Below, piece by piece: positions 18,340-27,959 of a stretch of 64,000 nucleotides of DNA (the stretch's first letter is position 1; each line of letters starts with the position of its first letter). Source of the stretch: Alphaproteobacteria bacterium. Lineage in GTDB: Bacteria; Pseudomonadota; Alphaproteobacteria; Caulobacterales; Parvularculaceae. Under the pieces are notes generated by a model that had not been told where the DNA came from, made no database searches, and worked only from the letters and a program-made list of their open reading frames with translations. The stretch covers positions 186,001-250,000 of the forward strand of contig WGLT01000003.1 of the NCBI GenBank assembly GCA_016125425.1. The letters are read 5' to 3'. The position numbers were made by a program, and so were the translations under genes.

Positions 18340-19514
18340 TCCCGGCCCGATTGTCCGGGCAGAATACCCATCAGCTTGCATATAATGGAGAGCATCACTT
18401 CATCAGCGCCGCCGCCGATCGACCCCAATCGCGCGTCGCGATAGGCGCGAGAGACCGGCGTTTCCTCCATAAAACCCATGCCGCCCCAATATTGGAGACA
18501 GGAATCATTGACTTCGCGCGCGAGCCGCCCCGCCTTGAGTTTCGCCATCGAGGCGAGCATGGTCACGTCCTCGCCATTCACCATTTTGTCGACAGCATCC
18601 CATGCGAGCGACCGCAGCGCCTGCACCTCGCTCATGAGTTCAGCTATCCGAAAATGCACGACTTGATTGTCGAGGATAGATTTTCCGAACGCCTTACGTT
18701 CGCGGCAATAGTCTATCGTCGCATAAATAATCTTCTCCTTGCCGACCAGACCGGAGAGCGCCGCCCATAATCTCTCCTCCTGAAATTGCAGCATCTGATA
18801 GGTAAAGCCGAAGCCTTCCTCGCCGATGCGATAACGTTGCGGAACACGGACATCCTCGAAAAAGAACTGCGCGGTGTCCGAACTCCGCATGCCAAGCTTC
18901 TTGAGCTTGCGCGCAATCTCGATCCCCTTGCGCAGCTTGCCATTTTCACGCAGCGGCAGGCAGATCAGCGTCTTGTTTTTGTGTGCGGAGCCTTCGGAGG
19001 TATTGGCGAGGAGACACATCCAGTCGGCTTGCGTGCCGCTCGTCGTCCACATCTTGCCGCCATTGATGACATAGTCGTCCCCATCCTTTTTCGCCGTCGT
19101 TTTAATTGACGCGACATCGGAACCGGAACCGATCTCGGAAACGCCGAGACAGGCCACATAATCGCCGCTAATCGACGGACGCAGAAACTCTTCGCGCACT
19201 TCGTCCGAACCGAATCGGGCGAGCGCCGGAGTCGCCATATCGGTCTGCACGCCGATCGCCATCGGCACGCCGCCGCAATTGATATGTCCGAGCGTCTCTG
19301 CGACGACTGCGCCATAGGACCAATCAAGGCCAAGCCCGCCGAATTCAACGGGTTTGGTGACGCCTAATAACCCAAGTTCGCCGAGGCCCTTAAACACCTG
19401 ATGCGCCGGGAAGATCTCCGCCTCTTCCCACTCGTCGACATAAGGATTGATCTCTGCGTCAATATAGCGTTTCAGCGTCTGTCGCAGTTGCTCATGTTCA
19501 GGCGTTAGTTTCAT
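18336..19514 (-). CDS. Acyl-CoA dehydrogenase (citronellyl/isovaleryl-CoA dehydrogenase-like)
   Basis: This 392-residue flavoenzyme has the N-terminal helical start (EHEQLRQTLKRYIDAEINP), GLLGVTKPVEFGGLGLDWSY, GVSEIGSGSDVASIKTTA (FAD-binding), GMRSSDTAQFFFEDVRVP, FQEERLWAALSG and the C-terminal YWGGMGFMEETPVSRAYRD-GSIGGGADEVML. From memory it resembles AtuD-type citronellyl-CoA dehydrogenases more than standard isovaleryl-CoA dehydrogenases. The adjacent carboxylase subunits support either an acyclic-terpenoid or a branched-chain pathway. No other pathway steps (hydratase, lyase) are in the window. Confidence 0.9.
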   Translation of the reverse strand: MKLTPEHEQLRQTLKRYIDAEINPYVDEWEEAEIFPAHQVFKGLGELGLLGVTKPVEFGGLGLDWSYGAVVAETLGHINCGGVPMAIGVQTDMATPALARFGSDEVREEFLRPSISGDYVACLGVSEIGSGSDVASIKTTAKKDGDDYVINGGKMWTTSGTQADWMCLLANTSEGSAHKNKTLICLPLRENGKLRKGIEIARKLKKLGMRSSDTAQFFFEDVRVPQRYRIGEEGFGFTYQMLQFQEERLWAALSGLVGKEKIIYATIDYCRERKAFGKSILDNQVVHFRIAELMSEVQALRSLAWDAVDKMVNGEDVTMLASMAKLKAGRLAREVNDSCLQYWGGMGFMEETPVSRAYRDARLGSIGGGADEVMLSIICKLMGILPGQSGRE

Positions 19515-19524
19515 TGCGCCCTCG

Positions 19525-19917
19525 CTAGTCGACCGTAATCATCGATTGATAGTGCAGTCCCGCCAGCCCGATCGCAGCAATGAGGAGAAAGAATATCCAT
19601 TGCCGCATGGCGAACAAAGGTTGACGCTTCCAAAGCGCCAGAATGAAGACCCAGAGTCCGAAGACGCCTGAAAGCACGGTCATCTGAATCGCGACATCAA
19701 TCGCGGCCGGTTTCTTCGCCGCCACGAAGAATGAACCGCTCATCGCAAGCAGCATGATGCTGACGCCATGCCAGCAAGCGTAGTTCATATATTTCGCGAC
19801 CGGCGTCAGATCTGCGGCGAGCAACGGACGCGCGACATCCTTGCCGCCGACGAAGACGTGCACGCCCAGTCCGACAAGCGCGAGGGCGCCGGCTGCTAGA
19901 AACCAAGGATCTGTCAT
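19525..19917 (-). CDS. Hypothetical four-helix membrane protein
   Basis: This 130-residue protein has four hydrophobic segments: residues 5-24 (FLAAGALALVGLGVHVFVGG), about 47-66 (HGVSIMLLAMSGSFFVA), about 77-96 (MTVLSGVFGLWVFILAL) and about 104-122 (WIFFLLIAAIGLAGL). I do not recognise the family. It sits 10 bases before the acyl-CoA dehydrogenase and after the carboxylase beta gene, so it is co-transcribed with soluble CoA enzymes. A transport or membrane-tethering role is a guess. Confidence 0.75.
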   Translation of the reverse strand: MTDPWFLAAGALALVGLGVHVFVGGKDVARPLLAADLTPVAKYMNYACWHGVSIMLLAMSGSFFVAAKKPAAIDVAIQMTVLSGVFGLWVFILALWKRQPLFAMRQWIFFLLIAAIGLAGLHYQSMITVD

Positions 19918-19940
19918 CGTATTTTCTCCGCAGGGACTCC

Positions 19941-21557
19941 TTACATCCTCGCAACGCCGAATATATTCGGCCGCAGTTGTCGCGCTTGCGCTTCAGCGAT
20001 CGTATCTAGGCAGAATGCGAGAACCTTCCGAGAATCGCGCGGATCGATCAGTCCGTCATCCCAAAGCCGGGCTGTCGCATATAGCGCCGTCGACTCCGCA
20101 TCATATTGATTGACGATCTGCTTTGACATGGCGTCGAGAAACGCCGCGTTTGGCTCCTCGCCGCGCTTGGCCGCCCCCTCTTCCGCGACAATGCGCATCG
20201 TCTTCGCCGCCTGCTCGCCGCCCATGACCGCAATGCGATTATTCGGCCAGGCGAAAATAAATCGCGGATCGAAGGCCCGGCCGCACATCCCGTAATTGCC
20301 GGCGCCGAATGAGGCGCCGATATGCAAAGTCAATTTGGGCACGGTCATGTTCGTCACTGCCTGAATCATCTTCGAGCCATGTTTGACGATCCCGCGCTGT
20401 TCAGCGTCGGTTCCGACCAAATACCCCGTCGTATTCTGAAGGAAGATGACCGGCGATCCCGCCTGGCACATAAGCTGGATAAATTGCGCCGCCTTCGCCG
20501 CGCCATCCGCGTCTATGGGTCCGTTATTTGAAACGATCCCGACTTGATGGCCGGCGATCGCCGCTTGCGTGCAGACGGTCGACGCCCCGTAGCCGTCCTT
20601 GAATCCGAGCATGTCGGAGCCGTCGACAAGGCGCGCGATCACTTCGCGAGAATCGTAGGGAATTCGATAGTCAACCGGAACGATGCCCAGGATCTCTTCG
20701 GCGTCATAGAGCGGCTCGGCGAACGCGCGCTTTCGCGCTTGGCGGTCGCGGTTCCAGTCAAGCTTCCTGACGATTTCGCGGGCTAAACGAATGCCGTCAG
20801 CGTCGTTTTCAGCCATGAACTCCGCCGTTCCAGAGACGTGATAATGCATCTCCGCGCCGCCGAGTTCTTCGTCGCTCGCAATTTCGCCTGTCGCAGCTTT
20901 CAGCAAAGGCGGCCCGGCGAGAAACACCTTTGTGCGCCCGCGTACAGCAATGACATAATCGGAAAGCCCGGTCTGATATGCGCCGCCTGCTGTCGATGAG
21001 CCATGGACGACAGCGATAACCGGGCACCCCGCCGCCGACAGCCGCGCAAGATTGGCGAAGCTTCTGCCACCCGCTACGAACATTTCCGCCTGGCGGAAGA
21101 GATTGGCGCCGGCGCTTTCGATCATCTGCACAAAAGGCAACTTGTTTTCGAGCGCAATCGCCTGCGCGCGCAGCGCCTTCTCCACGCCCATTGGCGTGGC
21201 GGCGCCGCCCTTGATGCCGCTGTCGGAAGCCGAAACAAGACACCGGACACCCGAGATAAACCCAATGCCCGACATTCCGCCGCCGCCGAAGATATTTCCG
21301 TCGCCGTCGTCGTCATGCATCTTGTAGCCGCAGAGCGTGGAAATCTCGAGGAAAGGCGCCCCGCGATCGAGCATGAGGGCGAGGCGCTCGCGCGGCAGGA
21401 TCTGACCGCGTTTCTCGAATTTCGCGCGCGAACGCGCCGAAGTCTCGACGATTTTGGCTTCAAGAGCGCGGAATTGATCGATTAACGCCAGATGCGCCGC
21501 ACGGTTGGCGGCGAATTCTTTGCTTCTAGCGTCAATCTGCGATTTGAATGCCGGCAT
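19941..21557 (-). CDS. Acyl-CoA carboxylase beta (carboxyltransferase) subunit, MCC/GCC type
   Basis: This 538-residue carboxyltransferase moves CO2 from biotin to a gamma-methyl-enoyl-CoA. The two crotonase-like halves are clear: LPRERLALMLDRGAPFLE, HGSSTAGGAYQTGLSDYVI, FLAGPPLLKAATGE, ELGGAEMH; then FLQNTTGYLVGTDAEQRGI, GASFGAGNYGMCGRAFDPRFIF and WPNNRIAVMGGEQAA. The wording of the acyl-pocket motifs (SDYVIAVR, NTTGYLVG, MIQAVTN) matches my memory of geranyl-CoA carboxylase (AtuC) better than methylcrotonyl-CoA carboxylase. Substrate choice is therefore an inference. First gene of the leftward operon. Confidence 0.93.
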   Translation of the reverse strand: MPAFKSQIDARSKEFAANRAAHLALIDQFRALEAKIVETSARSRAKFEKRGQILPRERLALMLDRGAPFLEISTLCGYKMHDDDGDGNIFGGGGMSGIGFISGVRCLVSASDSGIKGGAATPMGVEKALRAQAIALENKLPFVQMIESAGANLFRQAEMFVAGGRSFANLARLSAAGCPVIAVVHGSSTAGGAYQTGLSDYVIAVRGRTKVFLAGPPLLKAATGEIASDEELGGAEMHYHVSGTAEFMAENDADGIRLAREIVRKLDWNRDRQARKRAFAEPLYDAEEILGIVPVDYRIPYDSREVIARLVDGSDMLGFKDGYGASTVCTQAAIAGHQVGIVSNNGPIDADGAAKAAQFIQLMCQAGSPVIFLQNTTGYLVGTDAEQRGIVKHGSKMIQAVTNMTVPKLTLHIGASFGAGNYGMCGRAFDPRFIFAWPNNRIAVMGGEQAAKTMRIVAEEGAAKRGEEPNAAFLDAMSKQIVNQYDAESTALYATARLWDDGLIDPRDSRKVLAFCLDTIAEAQARQLRPNIFGVARM

Positions 21558-21653
21558 AAACCTGCGTCACTTGTTTCGCGCCAGACAGTCTAGAGCGCCG
21601 TCTCGCGGGATGCCAACTTCTTGCGCAGCGCACGTCGCCAATTCCACCGGGAC

Positions 21654-22259
21654 TTATTCGGGCGAGCGATCTGATTCTGGCTCGTCCGTATCCGGAATGC
21701 GGGTTCCGCGCGTTGTATAGTCCTGCCAGTCGCCTGTGTCCCAATAGGGCGTGTCTATAAACCAGTCTCGCAGAGGTTCCGGCACCGACTTGTCCGTGAC
21801 GAGAACCTGCTCGCCCGGCGAGGATGCGAATGCTGCGAGGTCCGCAATATCTTGTGCGTCGAGACTGATGATATAGCCGAGTTCCCGCTTTTGCAGCGCT
21901 GTCATCGCAGAAGCGCCGCGCCACATGCGCGCAGCAAAATCCAGCGGCTTGATCAGATTCTCCCCGCTCGCGGCGTCCAGCGCAGGCGCGACCGTGCCGC
22001 CCACGCCGTTCACCGAGTGGCAGATCACACAACCTTTGGTGACGAATAAAATCCGGCCTCTGCGGGCGTTGAAGCTCGGCATGTCGACCGCAAGCTCTTT
22101 CGGCGGTTTGGCGAGCGCCGCCGTCGCCGGATCGGGCTCATAGCCTGGCGCGCTTTCGATGAGCGGAGCTGCATTGTTCGGCGCTGACTCCGTCTCCTTC
22201 GAACAGGCCGGCAGCGCCAGCGCGGCGCAAGCGAAAAATAGTGACAAACCATGGCGCAT
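21654..22259 (-). CDS. c-type cytochrome lipoprotein
   Basis: This protein of about 201 residues has a lipoprotein signal with lipobox LPAC (Cys19). One heme-c site, CVICH (Cys77, Cys80, His81), is followed by a class I cytochrome fold with GGTVAPALD and ARMWRGAS (candidate axial Met). The C-terminal 60 residues (YWDTGDW...) have no obvious domain. It should sit on the periplasmic face of a membrane and carry electrons. The ATG at 22259 was chosen for the signal sequence and GGGGG upstream. Partner enzyme not apparent. Confidence 0.88.
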   Translation of the reverse strand: MRHGLSLFFACAALALPACSKETESAPNNAAPLIESAPGYEPDPATAALAKPPKELAVDMPSFNARRGRILFVTKGCVICHSVNGVGGTVAPALDAASGENLIKPLDFAARMWRGASAMTALQKRELGYIISLDAQDIADLAAFASSPGEQVLVTDKSVPEPLRDWFIDTPYWDTGDWQDYTTRGTRIPDTDEPESDRSPE

Positions 22260-22522
22260 CGTAACCCCCGTTGAACGCGATTCCACTTACCCCGACTCGC
22301 GCCGCCCGCGCCAGTTCAGACGACAGAGGCGATTGCGCGCAAGCACCCCTGCGCTTAGTCCAGACGCGTCCGCAAGCAGGAGCGCGCCCATGGCCCCGCC
22401 CGCCGTCCTCGAAACTGACAAGTTGAACGCCGCTTGCGCCGACTGCCCTTCCGGGCCTCGTCGGCCTTGTTTCTACGGGCGCAAGCGCAGGAGGGAACGA
22501 TCGAGGCGCGCGCGGAGGCTCG

Positions 22523-22735
22523 TCATCTCGGCCGCACGACGCAGCTCCGGGACGCAACCGGGAAACATCGCGGCGGCGGGAAGACGATCGCCGGATCGAG
22601 ATAGCCGGATTCGAGTTTGCCGGCGAGGTCCGCGACAGTCGCGCGCGCTTCCGCCGGCGTCATGTCAGTTGCAGCCTGCACGGGGGCGAGGGCGGACAGG
22701 ACCGCAAGGGCGAATATGGCGACGAGGGCTTTCAT
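22523..22735 (-). CDS. Short exported protein, possibly the remnant of an S41 peptidase N-terminus
   Basis: This 70-residue frame has a good signal peptide (VAIFALAVLSALAPVQA). The next stretch, MTPAEARATVADLAGKLESGYLDPAI, resembles the helical N-terminal region of bacterial S41/retinoid-binding-like peptidases. After that the sequence becomes Pro/Arg/Cys-rich and ends, and no peptidase domain follows in any frame up to 22260. It could be a decayed gene or a real small exported protein. Confidence 0.4.
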   Translation of the reverse strand: MKALVAIFALAVLSALAPVQAATDMTPAEARATVADLAGKLESGYLDPAIVFPPPRCFPVASRSCVVRPR

Positions 22736-22833
22736 TGTTGCTCCGTAGGCTACGATCGATCGCGGTCTATAGACCGCTCGCCGAACGATTCCGCTTCGTT
22801 TCGGCGCGCAACTCGCGCGTTTGGTCGAATTCG

Positions 22834-23439
22834 CTAGAACGCGGCCGCTCTCTTGTACCCGTCCCGCGCCGTGATCGTCTCCCACCATCTCTCTACGTTG
22901 GGCGTCATCGCTTCATGGATGCCGATCGAAAGCGCGAGATGAAGCGCATAGCCCACAGCGATATCAGCCATGGTGAAACGCCCCGCGCACAGAAATGACC
23001 TGCCTTCGAGGCCGGCCTCGACCGACCGCCAGCGCCCGAGAAACCATGCCTTGTAATCATCTACGACCTGCGGCTGACGTCGCTCCTCCGGTTCGAGCAT
23101 TGAGTAGCGCAGCACAAGCGTTTGCGGAAACGTCAAAGTCGCATCCGAACGATGCAGCCAATTGATATAAACGCCGAAATCCTGCTCTTTCCTCGTTACG
23201 GCGAGCGGGGTAGGCCCATATTTTTCTCCGAGATAATGACAGATCCCTGCGCTCTCGGTAAGCACGGCCTCGCCGTCGATCAAAGTCGGCACCGTGCCGA
23301 GCGGGTTCACCGCCTTATAGTCCTTGTGAAACACCCGCGGCGGGAATCGCAGCGTGACGAGCTCATAGTCGAGCCCCATCTCCTCGAGCGCCCACAGGGC
23401 GCGCATCGATCGGGCGTTCGGGCAGTGGTATAGCTTCAT
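22834..23439 (-). CDS. Glutathione S-transferase family protein
   Basis: This 201-residue protein has the thioredoxin-like N-domain LYHCPNARSMRALWALEEMGLDYELVTL with NPLGTVPTL and the glutathione-contact ESAGICHYLGEKYG. The helical C-domain contains CAGRFTMADIAVGYAL (the conserved N-capping Asp). It would conjugate or reduce electrophiles in the cytoplasm. It is monocistronic and near acyl-CoA genes, with no further clue to substrate. Confidence 0.92.
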   Translation of the reverse strand: MKLYHCPNARSMRALWALEEMGLDYELVTLRFPPRVFHKDYKAVNPLGTVPTLIDGEAVLTESAGICHYLGEKYGPTPLAVTRKEQDFGVYINWLHRSDATLTFPQTLVLRYSMLEPEERRQPQVVDDYKAWFLGRWRSVEAGLEGRSFLCAGRFTMADIAVGYALHLALSIGIHEAMTPNVERWWETITARDGYKRAAAF

Positions 23440-23625
23440 CCTGACCTTCCAATCCGTCGAAATCCAAATCTTCGCCAGTCGAGCGGCGCAGCGCAGAACA
23501 TGAGCCCTTCACAGGCCAACGCAGACATGGGACGCCGCCAGACTTCTGCAGATGCTGTCGATGATTGACTTTGTCCGGCCGGAGTTCAACGCTTCGCGGC
23601 CGGCGGGCAATCAAGGGGCGAAATC

Positions 23626-24051
23626 ATGGCGATGATCGAGACCTATCGCGGTCTGGTCTATCCGAGGCATCTCGATCACATGGGGCATATGAACGTGCAA
23701 TATTACACGGCGCGTTTCGACGAGGCGACATGGCACATGGCGTCAAGACTCGGCCTCACTCTCGACTACATCAATCGAACCAATACCGGCATGGCGGCGC
23801 TCCAACAAACCACGCACTACAAGGCCGAAGTGTCGTCCGGCGCGCTGCTCGTCATACGTTCGGGCATAATTGAGGTCAGGACTAAAACCATTCGCTTTTT
23901 CCATCGCATGTATAACGCCGAGTCCGGCGTGGAAGCGGCGACAAGCGAATTGGTCGGCGCGCATCTCGATCGAAAGGCGCGCAAGGCGATTCCCCTGCCG
24001 GCGTTTGTGGAAGAGAACGCTGCCGCGTTCATGATCGAAACGGAACGATGA
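23626..24051 (+). CDS. Acyl-CoA thioesterase (4HBT hotdog fold)
   Basis: This 141-residue hotdog protein begins ETYRGLVYPRHLDHMGHMNVQYYTARFDEATW, with the catalytic-type Asp/His segment of 4-hydroxybenzoyl-CoA-like thioesterases, followed by the LVIRSGIIEVRTKTIRFFHRMYN strands. It would hydrolyse a CoA thioester. Its stop codon overlaps the start of the next acyl-CoA dehydrogenase gene (ATGATGA), so the two are coupled. Confidence 0.88.
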   Translation: MAMIETYRGLVYPRHLDHMGHMNVQYYTARFDEATWHMASRLGLTLDYINRTNTGMAALQQTTHYKAEVSSGALLVIRSGIIEVRTKTIRFFHRMYNAESGVEAATSELVGAHLDRKARKAIPLPAFVEENAAAFMIETER

Positions 24052-25223
24052 TGACTCCGCTCGACTTCGACGCAACGCGCCTTCCATCGCCGCATCTGAC
24101 GGATGCGCATGAAGCATGGCGAAAAACCGTGCGAACCTTTGTCGACAAGGAGATTGCGCCATTTGTGAACGCCTGGGATGAGGCTGGCGGTTTCCCTCGC
24201 CAACTTCATCAAAAGGCGGCGGCGATCGGGCTCATTGGGATTGGCTATCCGGAAGAATTCGGCGGGATCGGGGAAGATATCGACGTCTTCCATAGCATCA
24301 TCGCTTCCGAAGAACTGGCGCGCGCAGGCTCAGGCGGCCTCATCGCCGGATTGATGACGCATGGCATCGGGCTGCCGCCGATAATTGCGCTCGGTTCGGA
24401 TGACCTCAAAACGCGTATCGCGCCGCCCGTTCTTGCGGGTGAAAAAATCATCGCCCTATGCGTCACAGAACCGTCGGGCGGCTCTGATGTCGCAAACCTA
24501 AAAACGCGCGCCCGTCGCGACGGCGAGGAATATGTCGTCGATGGCGAGAAGACGCTGATCACTTCAGGCTGCCGCGCCGATTTTCTGACCGTCGCCGTTC
24601 GAACCGGCGGAGAAGGCGCTGGCGGACTTTCCTTCCTCCTTGTCGAAGCGGACCGGCCTGGCGTTTCGCGAACGCCCCTCAAGAAAATGGGATGGTGGAT
24701 GTCCGACACCGCGACGATCCATTTCGACAATGTGCGCGTTCCGGCGGACAATCTGATCGGAACTGAAAATGGCGGCTTCGCCGGCATTGTGGTCAATTTT
24801 AATATGGAGCGACTTTCGATGGCCGCGCAGGCCATCGCCTTTTCGCGCGTCTGCATAGAAGACGCCGCCCGGTGGGCCGTCGACCGAAAAACGTTCGGCA
24901 AGCCGCTATCAAAGCATCAGGTCATTCGCCACAAGCTCGCGGAGATGGTCCGTAGAACGAATGCGAGCCAGGCGCTGCTCGACAATTGCGCGTGGCGCGT
25001 GAAGCGCGGAGAGGCGCCTGTCGCTGACCTTGCCCTTCTCAAGACGCAAGCGACGCGGACCATGGAGTTCTGCGCGCGCGAGGCGATTCAGATCCTCGGC
25101 GGCGCCGGTTACATTCGCGGACATCGCGTCGAACGCATCTATCGTGAAGTCCGCGTGATGGCGATCGGCGGCGGTTCGGAAGAGATCATGCTGGATCTCG
25201 CCGCGCGCCAATTGGGCCTGTAG
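24048..25223 (+). CDS. Acyl-CoA dehydrogenase
   Basis: This 391-residue flavoenzyme has the family motifs [78 protein letters not shown] and [36 protein letters not shown]. It oxidises an acyl-CoA to the enoyl-CoA. The downstream end overlaps the convergent acyl-CoA synthetase gene by 38 bases. Together with the thioesterase and synthetase it suggests a catabolic acyl-CoA module; substrate unknown. Confidence 0.92.
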   Translation: MMTPLDFDATRLPSPHLTDAHEAWRKTVRTFVDKEIAPFVNAWDEAGGFPRQLHQKAAAIGLIGIGYPEEFGGIGEDIDVFHSIIASEELARAGSGGLIAGLMTHGIGLPPIIALGSDDLKTRIAPPVLAGEKIIALCVTEPSGGSDVANLKTRARRDGEEYVVDGEKTLITSGCRADFLTVAVRTGGEGAGGLSFLLVEADRPGVSRTPLKKMGWWMSDTATIHFDNVRVPADNLIGTENGGFAGIVVNFNMERLSMAAQAIAFSRVCIEDAARWAVDRKTFGKPLSKHQVIRHKLAEMVRRTNASQALLDNCAWRVKRGEAPVADLALLKTQATRTMEFCAREAIQILGGAGYIRGHRVERIYREVRVMAIGGGSEEIMLDLAARQLGL

Positions 25224-26781
25224 GCGCCCACATCTTCCTTAGCGACGTCTTCAAAATCTTGCCGGAGGGATTGCGCGGAAGGGCGTCCATAAATGCAATC
25301 GTCTTCGGTAGTTTAAAACTTGCAATCTTGGGTCGAAGGAAATCGATCACGTCTTCGCGAGAAAGTTCAGCGGCCGGACGCTTCACAACAATGGCCGTGA
25401 CGACCTCACCCCATTTTTCATCAGCGACGCCGATGACCGCCGCTTCAAGGATCGCCGGATGTGACGCGAGCACGTTTTCCAGCTCGGCGGGATAGATGTT
25501 CTCCCCGCCCGAAATGATCATGTCCTTGATGCGGTCGACGACATAGAGAAAGCCGTTTTCATCGTAATAACCGGCGTCGCCCGACCAATACCAGCCTTCG
25601 CGGATCGCCTCCGCCGTCGCATCCGGCCGATTCCAATAGCCGTTCATGATGTAACCATTCCTGATGACGATCTCACCGACTTCGCCCTGCGGCAGCTCCT
25701 CGCCCGTTGCAGGGTCGCAAATCTTGATTACGGCGCCCGGTAGCGGCTTACCGGCGGACAGGCGCTGCTTCTTGCCGGCCCCGTGATCACGCCAATCAAG
25801 AACGCTCGCCCCGCCCGACGTTTCAGTCATTCCGTAAAATTGCGTGAACTCGGCGTTGCGAAATTCTCTGATCGCCGCATCAAGCAAGGGCTCCGGCATC
25901 GGCGCCGCGCCATAGCTGACGCCAACGAAACGGTCGAGCGGCGCGTTCATCGCTTTCGCCGCCTCCAGGATCATCATAACCATCGCAGGGACGAGAAAAG
26001 TTGTCAGCGGCGTCGGGCCTTGCGCCTCTTTTACGATCGCAGCGGGATCAAACTGGCGATGCTGGATGATCGGCATGCCGCGGCTGAACCCCATGACGCC
26101 GAAATTAACGCCCGCCACATGAAAATGCGGCAGTGCGTGCAAGATCGATTCGTCATCGCTCTTCGGAAGAACGACGCCGAGTTCAGCCCCCGCTGCTCCA
26201 AGCGCATGATAGCAACGATTGGTGAGCACGACGCCCTTCGGGAGGCCAGTCGTTCCGCTCGTATAAAGCTGTACGACGACATCGTCGCTCGTCGGCCGGT
26301 AGTCCGGTTCAACGGCCTCGCGCTCGTCAATAAAGCGATCGAAACAATTTTCTTTTCCGCTTTCCAGAACAAAAGTACGCGGCGGCTGAAAATCATCGAC
26401 GCTTCGAAGCTGATCCAGGAACATCTGTTCGGTGATGAACAGTCTCGCTTGCGAGTCGCTGAGGATTGCGGTGACTTCGGCTGGCGCCAAGCGCCAATTT
26501 ATAGGCGTAAGGACGACGCCGATCTTTATGGCGCCGAATAGAACCGGCCAGAATGTCCCGACATTGCGCGCAAGCCATGCGACCCTGTCGCCGGGTTTGA
26601 GGTCGAGGGCCATAAGCGCCTGCGCCGCCCGGTTCGACCGTTCATTGACCTGCGAATAGGTATGGCTCGCGCCTTCGAAGCGCAGCGCAAGCCGGTTCGG
26701 CGTGCGTCGCGCCCGTTCGCGAATGAGGTCTGCGAGCAATGGCGGATTGATAATCCGCTCCCTTGCGACAACATTCAACAC
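25186..26781 (-). CDS. Acyl-CoA synthetase (AMP-binding)
   Basis: This 531-residue ANL enzyme has the P-loop-like [12 protein letters not shown], the FYGMTETSG adenine motif, [36 protein letters not shown] (hinge and A8) and the catalytic C-terminal lysine motif [11 protein letters not shown]. It activates a carboxylic acid to its CoA thioester through an acyl-adenylate. It is tail-to-tail with the acyl-CoA dehydrogenase. A medium/long-chain or branched acid is likely, but not determinable by eye. Confidence 0.93.
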   Translation of the reverse strand: MLNVVARERIINPPLLADLIRERARRTPNRLALRFEGASHTYSQVNERSNRAAQALMALDLKPGDRVAWLARNVGTFWPVLFGAIKIGVVLTPINWRLAPAEVTAILSDSQARLFITEQMFLDQLRSVDDFQPPRTFVLESGKENCFDRFIDEREAVEPDYRPTSDDVVVQLYTSGTTGLPKGVVLTNRCYHALGAAGAELGVVLPKSDDESILHALPHFHVAGVNFGVMGFSRGMPIIQHRQFDPAAIVKEAQGPTPLTTFLVPAMVMMILEAAKAMNAPLDRFVGVSYGAAPMPEPLLDAAIREFRNAEFTQFYGMTETSGGASVLDWRDHGAGKKQRLSAGKPLPGAVIKICDPATGEELPQGEVGEIVIRNGYIMNGYWNRPDATAEAIREGWYWSGDAGYYDENGFLYVVDRIKDMIISGGENIYPAELENVLASHPAILEAAVIGVADEKWGEVVTAIVVKRPAAELSREDVIDFLRPKIASFKLPKTIAFMDALPRNPSGKILKTSLRKMWAPTGPIGARRDPA

Positions 26782-26868
26782 ATCCTCCCTGACTTATGTT
26801 TCGGGACACTATGATGCGCGGTAAGTCGAAGCGAAAGGGCCCTCGGCGTCCGGAATGAACGCCAGCAC

Positions 26869-27582
26869 TCAAGGGACGAGGTTCTCGGCCGGACACAGAC
26901 GCTGGTCTACGATGGCGATGATCCGGTCCATTCGCCGTGCAAGCCGCTGGTCATGGGTTGCTATAAGGGCCGACAGCCCCTCCCCGCGCACGACGTCGAG
27001 AAGCGCGTCAAACACTCGTTCGGCGGTTTTTGGATCGAGATTGCCTGTCGGTTCGTCCGCGAGCAGGATTTGCGGGTTGTTGGCCAGCGCACGCGCGATC
27101 GCGGTGCGTTGCTGTTCGCCGCCGGAAAGCTGCCCAGGCTGGTGGTCGAGACGCTCGCCGAGACCGACAATTGTCAAGAGGCGCGCAGCCTCCGCTTCCG
27201 CGTCAGCTTTTGTCCGTCCCGCGATAAGCCGCGGCAGAGCGACATTGCCGAGCGCGGTGAACTCCGGGAGCAGATGATGGAACTGGTAGACGAAGCCGAG
27301 CGTGTCGCGCCTCAACCGGGTCTTGGCGGAATCAGAAAGCGCGGAGGTTGACACGCCGTTGATCAGAACTTCGCCGGCGGACGGCGCTTCCAGGAGCCCC
27401 GCGATATGCAGAAGCGAAGACTTTCCTGAGCCGGACGGACCGAGAAGCGCCACTGTCTCGCCGCGCGCGAGCGCAAAATCAGACGCCTTCAAAATCAAAA
27501 GGTCGCCATAGCGGCGTTCGATCTGGCGCAATTCGAGCACCGGTCCGTGCGCGCCATCCGCCTTTTCCGCGTTGTCACTCAT
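26869..27582 (-). CDS. lolD: LolD lipoprotein-releasing ABC ATPase
   Basis: This 237-residue ABC ATPase has Walker [12 protein letters not shown] (about 47-56), the LolD/MacB-type [20 protein letters not shown]-loop, signature LSGGEQQR and Walker [13 protein letters not shown]. With the permease at 27960 it extracts lipoproteins from the inner membrane for LolA. The ATG at 27582 was chosen because it begins the conserved part; the frame is open further 5' but would overlap the upstream gene. It overlaps the NTF2-like gene by 8 bases. Confidence 0.93.
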   Translation of the reverse strand: MSDNAEKADGAHGPVLELRQIERRYGDLLILKASDFALARGETVALLGPSGSGKSSLLHIAGLLEAPSAGEVLINGVSTSALSDSAKTRLRRDTLGFVYQFHHLLPEFTALGNVALPRLIAGRTKADAEAEAARLLTIVGLGERLDHQPGQLSGGEQQRTAIARALANNPQILLADEPTGNLDPKTAERVFDALLDVVRGEGLSALIATHDQRLARRMDRIIAIVDQRLCPAENLVP

Positions 27583-27949
27583 CGGAATGCCACCATTGGC
27601 GCTGCGAGATCGCCAGTCCGTCTGTGTCGAATTGAACGACGAGAACGCCATCGTAGTGGGCGCGCTTGCCGGTGTCCGGCCGGGTAAAGGCTGCGCTCCA
27701 ATGCGCAGCGCCCAACTGGGCTTCGACGTAAAGAATGCGCGCGCCGAAATCGATGTCTGCTTCATTCGCTACGGCCTTCGAAAACGCCGCAGCGATTCCC
27801 TCCCGGCCCTTTTTCGGTTCGTGAAACGGCGTCCAATAATAGAGCCCGCTCTCGGCGAAGAGATTGGCGAATCCGGCGGCGTCCTTTTTGCGCCATGTTT
27901 CGCCATAACGGTCGAGCCAAGATTGAAAATGCGCTTGCGTGAGCGGCAT
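27575..27949 (-). CDS. NTF2/SnoaL-like domain protein between lolC and lolD
   Basis: This 124-residue protein has the cone-shaped NTF2-like pattern: [75 protein letters not shown], and an end that contains QWWHSDE. Such domains bind small ligands or act as isomerases or hydratases. It is wedged between lolC and lolD, 10 bases after the former and overlapping the latter, so it must be co-expressed with the lipoprotein exporter. No role in lipoprotein release is known to me. Confidence 0.82.
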   Translation of the reverse strand: MPLTQAHFQSWLDRYGETWRKKDAAGFANLFAESGLYYWTPFHEPKKGREGIAAAFSKAVANEADIDFGARILYVEAQLGAAHWSAAFTRPDTGKRAHYDGVLVVQFDTDGLAISQRQWWHSDE

Positions 27950-27959
27950 AGACTCCCTC

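Noticed and set aside
22159-22998. A 279-codon plus-strand frame covering the gap around 22260-22522
   Set aside because: Its translation is extremely Arg/Ser/Pro-rich and crosses the cytochrome and GST genes on the other strand; no domain is visible.
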